Part shown: positions 1 to 8,700 of the stretch, one piece after another | Position numbering within the stretch: position 1 is the stretch's first letter | Layout of the letters: every line of letters begins with the position of its first letter | DNA from: Willaertia magna | Lineage: Eukaryota; Heterolobosea; Eutetramitea; Acrasida; Naegleriidae | DNA: 15,703 nucleotides | Direction of reading: 5' to 3' | NCBI GenBank assembly: GCA_902984215.1 | Contig: CADWAF010004114.1 | Location: forward strand, 1-15,703 | Notes under the pieces: generated by a model | The model's input: the letters and a program-made list of their open reading frames with translations, nothing else | Database searches by the model: none | Told to the model about the DNA's origin: nothing | Made by a program: the position numbers and the translations under genes

Positions 1-186
1 TAATTATTTTTTTAAATTTATTTTGTTAATATTTTACAATAAAATTTACAATTTTTCTTAAATCGTCGTTTTAAATAAATACAAATGAATAGTTTGTTAT
101 AGTTACGAGTGAATTAGGCTTAAATTGTTATTGGAGATGATGATAAATGGCATTTCAATAAGAGAAAGTTCCGATTAACCAATCAT
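1..186. other. 3' flank of the CHMP5 gene
   Basis: AT-rich non-coding DNA downstream (minus-strand sense) of the CHMP5 stop codon. On the minus strand an AATAAA hexamer lies at 17-22, about 165 nt past the stop, and could be the polyadenylation signal. No other supported feature was seen. Confidence 0.45.
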
Positions 187-849
187 TTAAACTAATCCAA
201 GTTCTCTTTCTAGATCTTCATCTTCCTTGCTCTTCCTACTAATACTAGTTTTAGTGGTAGAACTACTTCCTAAAGACTTTGTAGGAACCTCCAAGTCTAC
301 ATCTAAATAAGAATCATCTTCCGTTTGCATTTCACCTTCAAGTACATCTAATTCAGCCATTAATTCAGTATCATCTAAATCTTCAGGTACATCATAAGAA
401 CGTGAAAGTACATCTTGTAAATCATTAGCATCATCCATTACGTCTAACATATCATCATATAAATCTTCAACTTTATCAATATTAACTTCTTTAAATTGTT
501 TTTTCATTGTTTTTGCTGCGAACTTCATTGCGTTAACTGTATCAACTGAATCTTTCACTTGATTTAATGTAAAGTTTGTTTGATCTACATTAAATTGTTG
601 TCCCATTAGGCTTTCTAATTGTTTTTCATATAGTTTTTTTTGTCTTAATAATTGCATTGCTTTTTGTTTCAGTCTTTCTTGCATCATCTTATTAGGAGTC
701 TTACGAATTTGATCTCTTAGTTTAGTTAATTCAATTTCAATTTGTTTAGCTTTCTTTTGTACAGCTTCTTGTCTGTCTCCAAGTCTTTTAGATGTTTCAT
801 CAAGATTTGGTGGTGGTCCCGATGATTTTGATCCTCCAAAAAGTGGCAT
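187..849 (-). CDS. CHMP5: ESCRT-III-associated protein CHMP5 / Vps60
   Basis: Charged multivesicular body protein of the Snf7 family. In this family Vps60/CHMP5 acts late on endosomal ESCRT-III, recruiting LIP5/Vta1, the co-activator of the Vps4 ATPase, during multivesicular body formation. The 220-residue length is close to animal CHMP5 (219). Family landmarks seen: the short start MPLFG followed by proline-rich GPPPNL (residues 11-16); a basic N-terminal helical half (about 17-80) with KQKAMQLLRQKKLYE near 61-75; an FNVDQTNFTLNQVKD segment (86-100) matching the CHMP5 FNMEQANYT region; and an acidic C-terminal half. The SRSYDVPEDLDD stretch (149-160) followed by an MAELDVLE helix (164-171) is the CHMP5 signature and lies in the region that contacts LIP5 in other species. 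No intron. The start is the only methionine before the conserved N-terminus. The next gene upstream, Hsp20, is on the same strand 238 bp away with no sign of shared function. Assignment to CHMP5 rather than another CHMP is strong. Confidence 0.95.
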   Translation of the reverse strand: MPLFGGSKSSGPPPNLDETSKRLGDRQEAVQKKAKQIEIELTKLRDQIRKTPNKMMQERLKQKAMQLLRQKKLYEKQLESLMGQQFNVDQTNFTLNQVKDSVDTVNAMKFAAKTMKKQFKEVNIDKVEDLYDDMLDVMDDANDLQDVLSRSYDVPEDLDDTELMAELDVLEGEMQTEDDSYLDVDLEVPTKSLGSSSTTKTSISRKSKEDEDLERELGLV

Positions 850-1087
850 CTTTATTTTCTTCCTGTTATATGAACGATCTTAATTAGTTTTATAAGAAAC
901 AGACAATTTTTTAAATGAAAATTTTGAAATTTATTTTTTTACTAAAAGTTCTAATTAGAAGCCTTTTCCTTTGCCCATTGATAATGATGCATCATCTACT
1001 TAATGATTTTCAAATTAACGAAAAGGAGAAAGGAAGAAAGAATTGCTACTAATGAGAGTAGCATACATATGCTATCATTCTCCTTAT
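850..1087. other. spacer between Hsp20 (3' end) and CHMP5 (5' end)
   Basis: This 238-bp spacer must hold both the 3' end of the Hsp20 transcript and the CHMP5 promoter. It contains a perfect 12-bp palindrome, ATGATGCATCAT, at 984-995 (about 135 bp upstream of the CHMP5 start) and a hairpin-prone cluster at 1044-1074 near the Hsp20 stop. The palindrome is a plausible transcription-factor site; no factor is identified. A purine-rich stretch at 1019-1042 separates the two. Confidence 0.35.
1044..1074 (-). repeat. overlapping inverted repeats in the Hsp20 3' region
   Basis: TGCTACT (1044-1050) pairs with AGTAGCA (1057-1063) as a 7-bp stem with a 6-nt loop. An overlapping 7-bp repeat, TAGCATA (1059-1065), pairs with TATGCTA (1068-1074) across 2 nt. 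The pairings are mutually exclusive because they share 1059-1063. They lie 14-44 nt beyond the Hsp20 stop codon. They could be a 3'-UTR structure or a palindromic protein site. Confidence 0.3.
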
Positions 1088-1092
1088 TTATT
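1087..1092 (-). terminator. AATAAA hexamer overlapping the Hsp20 stop codon
   Basis: On the minus strand the gene ends GAA TAA ATA, so the TAA stop is embedded in an AATAAA hexamer. If used for polyadenylation, the 3' UTR would be only a few tens of bases. AATAAA is common by chance in this AT-rich DNA, so its use is unproven. Confidence 0.25.
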
Positions 1093-1705
1093 CAATAGGA
1101 ATGATTCTTGTATTAGATTTCTTTTCCTTTTCTTCTTCTTGTTTCTTTGGTACCGTAACATTTAATATACCATGTTCTAACTTTGCCTTCATTTCATCTA
1201 CTTTTAAATTATCTATTAAATGTTCTGGCAAGTGAATACTTCTTAAAAACTTTCCATAAGGTCTTTCTTGTGAAAGAAAAGTTTCTTCTTCATTACTAGC
1301 CTTCTTCTTTTTAGGGAAATCTCCATAAATTCTAATCATATGACTCTCTTCATTAAAATCAACTTTAACGTGAGATTTAGAAACGCCAGGCAAGTCAACC
1401 TTAATAATAATTTCTTTATTATTCTCTTGAAAATCAATTGGTGGTCTAATAATATGAAATTTCTTCTTCTTCTTCTTCTTAGTTGGTGTTTCACTAGTTG
1501 TTGTAACTTCTTGTGTTTGTCCTTTCATATCAGTCAAACCTAATAAATCTTCTTTCCAAAAAGACTTTTCATTTGACGATAAGAAGGGAATAATATCTTC
1601 AAATAGTAGACTATGACTACTACTTGGAAATAAAGATGGATCTGTTATCATCATCATTGGTAAGGTAACATCCTCAATAAAATCTGACAATTTGCGTTTT
1701 GACAT
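1088..1705 (-). CDS. small heat-shock protein (Hsp20 / alpha-crystallin family)
   Basis: ATP-independent holdase chaperone that binds unfolding proteins and forms oligomers. The 205-residue protein has a variable N-terminal arm (1-75), a run of seven lysines (76-82), then the alpha-crystallin domain at about 86-190. Domain landmarks are the IIIKVDLPGVSKSHVKV strand region (99-115), IRIYGDF (124-130), the SIHLPEHL segment (156-163) and the HGILNVTVPK motif (178-187), the family's GxLxVxxPK hallmark with an extra bulky residue. The extreme C-terminus IIPIE contains the I-x-I tail motif (I202-P-I204) that docks on a neighbouring subunit. The lysine run plus MSKRK at the N-terminus and KKKK at 132-135 make it unusually basic, and nuclear targeting is possible. 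I see no canonical heat-shock element (alternating GAA/TTC at 5-bp spacing) just upstream, so heat induction is not supported. The start context AAAATG is good. Confidence 0.93.
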   Translation of the reverse strand: MSKRKLSDFIEDVTLPMMMITDPSLFPSSSHSLLFEDIIPFLSSNEKSFWKEDLLGLTDMKGQTQEVTTTSETPTKKKKKKKFHIIRPPIDFQENNKEIIIKVDLPGVSKSHVKVDFNEESHMIRIYGDFPKKKKASNEEETFLSQERPYGKFLRSIHLPEHLIDNLKVDEMKAKLEHGILNVTVPKKQEEEKEKKSNTRIIPIE

Positions 1706-1746
1706 TTTACAACAGTATTTGACAACAGTAATAATAATAATAAGTT

Positions 1747-1760
1747 GAAAAAGCTTGTTC
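1747..1760. promoter_or_regulatory. imperfect palindrome GAAAAAG-CTTGTTC upstream of Hsp20
   Basis: A 14-bp inverted repeat with one mismatch between arms, centred about 48 bp upstream of the Hsp20 start. It shares AAGCTTGTT with the perfect palindrome at 2087-2100. Its GAA and TTC are 11 bp apart, which does not fit heat-shock-element spacing. Candidate transcription-factor site only. Confidence 0.3.
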
Positions 1761-2086
1761 GTTTTTTTTGTTGTTTTTGATTGTTGTAGTGATAAATTAT
1801 TGTGAATTTATATTTCTTTATAATTTCCAAACCAAAACTATTTCTTAATAAAAACAATTTCCGTTCCTTTAACATTTCCAATTGATTTTTAATTGTTAAA
1901 CCATGGTTTTAGTTAAAGTAAATCATTACTTTTCTTTAATACCGATACTGCGTTTATTTCTTCTTAAATTTACGAAACATCTCTCTTACCATTTATTTAC
2001 TTCCCATCTAACTAACAATCCAACATTTTGTTCAGCCCCAGTGCCATTCGTTTCTCGTTCAATATGATGAATTTAAATTTTTTTAT

Positions 2087-2100
2087 AAACAAGCTTGTTT
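2087..2100. promoter_or_regulatory. perfect palindrome AAACAAGCTTGTTT
   Basis: A 14-bp perfect inverted repeat in the middle of the divergent promoter, 16 bp before the E2F-like palindrome. The core repeats the sequence near the Hsp20 start. The flanking TTGTTT resembles forkhead half-sites, but the organism's factors are unknown. Confidence 0.35.
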
Positions 2101-2116
2101 TTCAGGCTAATTTTTT

Positions 2117-2130
2117 TTTTGGCGCCAAAA
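2117..2130. promoter_or_regulatory. perfect E2F/DP-type palindrome TTTTGGCGCCAAAA
   Basis: A 14-bp perfect palindrome that matches the E2F/DP consensus TTTSSCGC on both strands (TTTGGCGC read either way). GGCGCC is conspicuous in DNA of roughly 25% GC. It lies about 410 bp from the Hsp20 start, 600 bp from the ASCC3 start and 4 bp before the ATG of the micro-ORF. E2F/DP factors are widespread in eukaryotes and control S-phase genes. Binding here is inferred from sequence only. Confidence 0.45.
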
Positions 2131-2134
2131 CTTA

Positions 2135-2350
2135 ATGCTAAGTGGTTTTACATTTAAAAAAAACATGTTCATGACATCCTTCTCTCTTTATTATCTAAGG
2201 AATCTTCCTTATGATAAATTATTCTTATTGTACTTTGTAGTTTCTTTAGTTATTGTTTTATATGCTTTTATAATAATGTCCTCAATTATAGCCTTGCAAA
2301 GTCCTTCTACTAAATTAAATTTTCTTTCCTACCTTAATGCAACTAGATAG
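2135..2350 (+). CDS. possible 71-aa single-pass membrane micro-ORF
   Basis: Unrecognised ORF in the divergent region. It has an N-terminal part with Phe, Met and Lys, a strongly hydrophobic segment at about residues 28-54 (FLLYFVVSLVIVLYAFIIMS) and a short polar tail ending LNATR, as in a small tail- or signal-anchored protein. Against it: the ATG is 4 bp after the E2F-like palindrome, leaving almost no 5' leader; hydrophobic ORFs arise easily in T-rich DNA; and no homologue is recognised. In favour: codons are varied, and it is the longest ATG-initiated open frame in this spacer that does not overlap a known gene. It could equally be promoter DNA. Confidence 0.22.
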   Translation: MLSGFTFKKNMFMTSFSLYYLRNLPYDKLFLLYFVVSLVIVLYAFIIMSSIIALQSPSTKLNFLSYLNATR

Positions 2351-2731
2351 AGAGACTGCTTCTAATAAAAAAAAAGCCAAGTTGATCAAAACAACAAATA
2401 AGAATGAATTGTTTGACAAGACGACGAAATATTTTATTAATACTAAGAACTATTTATTATTACAATACTAATTTACAAAAATTTTTACATATTAACGTTA
2501 GTGCTATTAGAAATGCTGTTTTACATTTTAAAAAAAGAACATTTTGTTGTTTACTTTTTAGAAGATGTTGTTGATCTAGTTTTTTGTTGTTTTTTAATTC
2601 CCCTTGTTGCTCTTTCTTCTAAACAATTTACTGATTTTCTTTTCACTTCAATTTTCTCTCCATTTAAATGACATTTTCTATAATTTACATTCTTTCTTAA
2701 AAAAAAATAGGGATTATTAAAATCATAACAA

Positions 2732-5700
2732 ATGCTTCCCTACAATAATAATAATAACAATAATGGATCAACAACATCTTTGATTCAACAATTTTTACCA
2801 AAAACAAATGATTTTACACCAATTCCACGTTTATCAAATTTATTAAGAGAAAAAATTATTGGAAGTCCTTCACTTCAATTATTTGATACTACAAAATCTT
2901 ATTATCAATTATTTCCAATAATTGAAAATAAAAGAAAAGAACAAGAAGAAAAACATGTCTCTTCTCACTCATTAACTTTTGAAAATTTTATTAAACCAAA
3001 AATTCAAATTACGCGCCAAAATTTCCCTTTTAAGAAAAATGTACCTTTTGATCGTCATTTAGAAGAACAAAATGGAAAAAATTTAGTGGAACATTTTATT
3101 GAGTCTATTGAAACGCAATTGCAATTAGATAAATTATCTCTTCCGATTGAGAAGGCTAAATTATCTCCAATTATTGCTAAACAGTTATATATTGCTAAAA
3201 GAAAGTATAAAACTTTAAATTGGAAACATGTTTTGAAAGATTTACAGCATTTAGGTATTGGTTTACCAAAAGGAAATCAACCTACATTAAGTGAAAAGAA
3301 TTTTGAAAAGGTTTTTGAGATGCTTGATAAGTTATTGGTTTGGGTTGATAGATTTGCAAGAGAAGGCTTAATTAAGGAAGAAGAACAACGATATGAAAAA
3401 TTAAAGTTTGTTTTGGGTTGTGGTAAATTGAAAAAGAATTGGTTATTATCTGAAAGTGCTGAAGAAGGAGATGGTATTGAAGATGAAGGAATTGAATTTG
3501 GTTCAGAAAGAGATGAAAATTATGCAAATCATCTTTATCATTCTTTCCAACCTTTACGTATCTTTTCTAAAGAACAATTAGAAAAGGTTTTTGATAAAAC
3601 TATGAATGGTACTGGAACTGATGGAACAAATAAACAAGATGGAAATGTATTTTTAAATGCAGTTACAGAGGAAGAGGGAGAAGAAGAAATTTCTGGATTT
3701 AATATGGAGTGGTTACAAGAAGAATGTAGTAAGGTTTGTGATACCCCAGGTATTGAAAATGTAGTTATGGAGATTCTTCAAAAAGAAAAACTTTCAGATA
3801 TTGAAATACAATCTAGTTTATTTGATGTTTTGGGTGAAAATGCATTTGAATTGATGTCTGTTATTTTGGAACATAAATCAGAATTATTGAAAGATCTTTA
3901 TAAAAATCAAGTTGGTAATTTACTTGAGGATGCTCATTCACATGCCAGAATTCATACACAACAACAAAAAGATGCTTTGAAGAAATTAAGAAAAGAAAAT
4001 AGAAAGCATGGAAAGAATAAAAAGTATGTGAATAGTGCTGAAATTCGTGAGATGGAAGAACAAAGAAGAATTTATGAAGCTATTAAGAGTGGTGCTGGTA
4101 ATGCAATTAAAGAGGGTGAAGGTCAATCTCGTTTTGTTGTTTTAGGTCGTGATGTTTTACCAGAAGAAAAACTTAATGAAGTTGACAAAGATTCCCAAGA
4201 ACGTGTTATTAAGGGTGATTGTTATATTGAACATGTCTTTCCTGCTCCTAAGAAACGTGAAGACAATCAACCAAGAGTACCAATTTCAGTATTTGAAGAT
4301 TGGGCACAACTTGCATTTAAGGGAGTTACTCACTTAAATAGAGTTCAATCAGATGTTTTTTATTCAGCATATAAATCAAACGAAAACTTGCTAATCTGTG
4401 CTCCAACTGGTTGTGGTAAAACAAATGTCGCCATGATGACAATTTTACGTGAAATCGGTCAACATTTTAAGGGTGGAAAGATTAGAAGAGAAGAATTTAA
4501 AATTATTTACATTGCTCCAATGAAAGCATTAGCTTCTGAAATGGTTAGCAATTTTTCAAAACGTTTGGCACCATTAGGTATAAATGTTAAAGAAATGACT
4601 GGAGATATGCAACTCTCTAAGAAAGAAGTCCAACAAACCCAAATGATTGTCACAACCCCTGAAAAATGGGACGTCACAACAAGAAAAGCTACAGATGCAT
4701 CCTTACTTCAATTGACAAAATTAATTATTATTGATGAAATCCATCTTTTAAATGAAGATCGTGGTCCTGTAATTGAATCAATTGTTGCTAGAACATTAAG
4801 ACAAGTAGAGTCATCACAAAGTTTAATTCGTATCGTTGGTTTATCTGCTACTTTACCAAATTATAAGGATGTTGCCTCTTTCCTTCGTGTGAATCCTTAT
4901 TCTGGATTATTCTATTTTGATGGTTCTTATAGACCTGTTCCTTTAGAACAAAGTTTTATTGGTGTTACAACCAAAAATCCATTAGCTAGAGCTAAAGAGT
5001 ATAATCAAATTACTTATAACAAAGTATTAAAGAATTTAAAAAACAACAAACAAGTTATGGTATTTGTTCACTCCAGAAGAGAGACAGTACAAACAGCAAG
5101 AGCATTACAAAACTTAGCAACTGAAGATGGAACTCTTGATTTATTCTCTGGAGGCGATAAACCTCTTGAATTCTGGGCTAAAAAAGCCTTAGAAAAGTGT
5201 CATAATCGTGAGTTAAAAGAATTAGTTCCACTTGGTTTTGCAGTACACAATGCTGGATTAGTTCGTGCAGATCGTAACTTAGTAGAAAAATTATTTGCTG
5301 AAGGTGTTGTAAAAGTTTTATGTTGTACAAGTACTTTAGCTTGGGGTGTAAATCTTCCAGCTTATTGTACAGTTATCAAAGGTACTGAAATTTATAATGC
5401 AGAAAAAAGTCAAGTCGTTGATTTAGGAATGCTTGACGTAAACCAAATATTTGGTCGTGCAGGTAGACCTCAATTTGACGATTCTGGTGAGGGTGTCATT
5501 ATTACCTCTTATGATTCATTACCAAAATATTTAAATCTTATGAAACATAATTTACCAATTGAATCTACAATGACGCAAGACTTAGCAAATCACTTGTGTG
5601 CAGAAATTGTTTTAGGAACAGTTGCAAACATAAAAGAAGGTATACAATGGCTTTCATACACTTATTTATATCTCAGAATGAAACAAAATCCAATGAATTA

Positions 5701-8700
5701 TGGTTTAACACATGAAGAAGTTTATTTGGATCCTACTTTATTGGGTACAAGAAAGAGATTAATTGAAAGTGCATGTAAAGTATTGCACGAAACTAAAATG
5801 ATTGTTTTTGATGAAAAATCTGGTGTTGTCAGTGCTACTGATTTAGGTCGTATTGCGTCACATTACTATATTCATCATGAAACCATTAAATTATACAATG
5901 AAAAACTAACTCCTCATATTTCTGAGCCTGAAGTCCTTCAAATCGTTGCAAGTGCTCGTGAATTTAAAAATATCAAAGTACGTGATGATGAAATTAGTGA
6001 ATTAAGTGTATTAATGGAAGAAGCTCCTGTTCAACCAATTAAAGGTGGTATTCAAACATACGAAGGAAAAGTTAATGTCCTAATTCAAGCTTATATTTCG
6101 CGTGTAAAGCTTAAGAGTTCTTCCTTAATTTCAGACTGTGCATTTATTACACAGAGTGTAGAAAGAATTATGAGAGCATTGTTTGAGATATCTATGAAAG
6201 AGAAATGGTCTTCTTTGGTTGACAAATTATTAACTTTAGCAAAATGTATGGATAGAAGACAATGGGTATTTGAACATCCATTAAGACAAATGCCAAAAGT
6301 TCCTTTGTATATAATTCACAAACTTGAAGATAAGGATTTAACTTTAGCAAGATTAGTAGATTATGACGAAGGAGAGGTTGACCAAATAATGGGAGCAAGA
6401 GGAATGGGTAAAATTGTTTTTGATAATTTAGATAAATTCCCTCATTTAGAGTTAGAAGCAACAGTTCAACCAATTACAAGAAATGTATTAAGATTCCAAG
6501 TAAAAGTTAGACCAGATTTTATTTGGGACAGAAAGATCCATGGAGAAACTGATGCATGGTGGGTTTGGGTTGAAGATGAACAAAGCTTATTTATTTATCA
6601 CTCAGAATATTTATTACTAAAAGAAAAAGAAGTTGAAAAGATGAAGAAAGAATCTAAGAGTACTGGAGAAGATCCTTATTATACACTAAACTTTGTTGTA
6701 CCATTCCGTGAAGATCCAAAACCTCTTTACTTCATTATCAGAGCTGTCAATGATAGATGGTTAAGTGCAGAAGCCGAAATAACTGTTGATATTAAGGATA
6801 TAATTTTACCAGAAGGTTTCTCACCAAGCACTTCCTTACTTCCTCTTGAACCACTTCCAATTAGTGCTTTACACAATCCAGATTATGAAAGATTATTTAC
6901 TGACAAAGGAATTCAATATTTCAATCCAGTACAAACACAAATATTCCATGCAACTTATCACACAGATGAAAACATTATTGTTGGTGCCCCAACTGGTAGT
7001 GGTAAAACTATTGCAGCTGAATTATGTATGCTAAGATTATTTACTTTACGTCCAAAAGCTAAAGTTATTTATATTGCCCCTCTTAAAGCTCTAGTACGTG
7101 AAAGACTTGAAGAATGGGAACTCAAATTTGTGAAAAAACTTGGAAAGAAATTAGTTGAATTGAGTGGTGACTATACACCAGATATAAAAGCCTTAAAACA
7201 AGCAGACATTGTCATTACAACACCAGAAAAATGGGATGGTATTTCAAGAAATTGGCAACAACGTGAATATGTTAGAGATGTTGGTTTAATGATTATGGAT
7301 GAAATTCACCTTTTAGGTTCTGACAGAGGTGCTATTTTAGAAGTAATTACTTCTCGTATGAGATATATTGCTTGGAATACTGGAGCTCCAATTCGTATGC
7401 TTGGTTTAAGTACTAACATGGCTAATGCAACAGACTTGGCTGATTGGCTTGGTGTTGGAGCAACAGGTCTTTTTAACTTTAAAGCCTCTGTTAGACCTAT
7501 TCCACTACAAGTTAGTATTAGTGGTTTTTCTGGAAAACATTATTGTCCACGTATGAATAGTATGAATAAGCCTGCATATCAAGCAATATTACGTTATTCA
7601 AATGGTCGTCCAACATTAATTTTCGTATCTTCCAGAAGACAAACAAGATTGACTGCCATGGATATCATTTCATTCTGTAATACTGACGACAATCCACAAA
7701 GATTTATAAATATGACAGATATTGAATTATTAGAAGCTGTAGATTTAGCTAAAGATCAACATTTGAAACATTGTCTTTCATATGGTGTTGCAATTCACCA
7801 TGCTGGTTTAACACCTTCCGATAAGAAGTTAGTTGAAGAATTATTCCGTCAAGGTAAAATATTAGTTTTAGTAGCTACCAGTACTCTTGCTTGGGGAGTC
7901 AACCTTCCAGCCTCTTTAGTTATCATTAAGGGTACTGAATACTTTGATCCAAAGACTAAGAGATATGAAGATTATCCACTAGTTGATGTATTACAGATGG
8001 CAGGTCGTGCTGGTCGTCCAAATATTGGTGATGTATTCGGCAGAGTATTTATCATGGTTCAAGATGTAAAGAAGAACTTCTACAAAAGATTTTTATATGA
8101 ACCATTCCCAATTGAATCAGGTTTACACACAAGATTACATGATCACATTAATGCAGAAATTGTTTCTGGAACCATCAAAACTAAACAAGATTGTATTGAC
8201 TATTTAACATGGACATTTATGTTTAGACGTTTATTACAAAATCCATATTATTATGGAATTGAAGATTTATCATATGAAGGATTAAACAAATGGCTTTCTC
8301 AATTGATTACCTCCATTTTAGATGATTTAGAGTTTGCTGGATTAGTTAAAATTACTTCCCTTGCTTCAGACAAAACTTTGAGATGGAAATTATTAACTCA
8401 ACAACAAGCAACTTATGGATCAATTAATCAATTGCAACAACAAGAAGGAAAATCACAACAATCTACAAAGGAATTGAAAGAAACCATTTTGGAGCCTACC
8501 CCAATTGCAATTATTGCAAGTTACTACTATCTTTCTTATCGTACTGCCTCTCACTTCAATCGCTTAGTAAATGCAAAGTCATCAGTTAATTATTTATTAG
8601 AACTTTTATGTGAAGCTTATGAATTTGAAGAAATTCCAGTTAGACATAACGAAGATAAACTTAATCAAGAACTCAGTCAAGCTGTGCCTTTGGGTGTCTA

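Larger units (their letters stand above)
1706..2731. other. divergent intergenic region between Hsp20 and ASCC3
   Basis: About 1 kb, larger than the other spacer between genes here, and it must hold both divergent promoters. GC is roughly a quarter, similar to the other gene-flanking DNA and unlike the hyper-AT block. It contains two related palindromes (1747-1760 and 2087-2100), an E2F-like palindrome (2117-2130) and a possible micro-ORF (2135-2350). The last 200 bp before ASCC3 are pyrimidine-rich on the plus strand, as in many AT-rich protist promoters. No tRNA-like fold was recognised. Confidence 0.5.

Noticed and set aside
1340..1543. 67-codon plus-strand ORF
   Set aside because: Lies antisense within the clear Hsp20 gene; its Leu run is the reverse of the lysine tract.
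1654..1881. 75-codon minus-strand ORF upstream of and overlapping the Hsp20 start
   Set aside because: Overlaps the Hsp20 start in another frame, with no family likeness and homopolymer-driven Leu/Lys runs; most likely promoter DNA.
1706..2060. Heat-shock element upstream of Hsp20
   Set aside because: TTC and GAA words occur (for example ATTCGTTTCTCGTTC near 2046-2060), but they are all in one orientation or off the 5-bp alternating spacing.
2563..2745. About 60-codon minus-strand open frame without ATG (contains CHLNGEKIEVKRKS)
   Set aside because: Looks coding-like, but lies in the pyrimidine-rich ASCC3 promoter, whose complement gives Lys/Arg/Glu codons; no start codon and it runs into the ASCC3 start.
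4149..4337. 62-codon plus-strand ORF
   Set aside because: Out-of-frame shadow inside ASCC3.
6192..6473. 93-codon minus-strand ORF
   Set aside because: Antisense shadow inside ASCC3; Leu-rich composition reflects the opposite strand.
6846..7034. 62-codon plus-strand ORF
   Set aside because: Out-of-frame shadow over the second helicase cassette of ASCC3.
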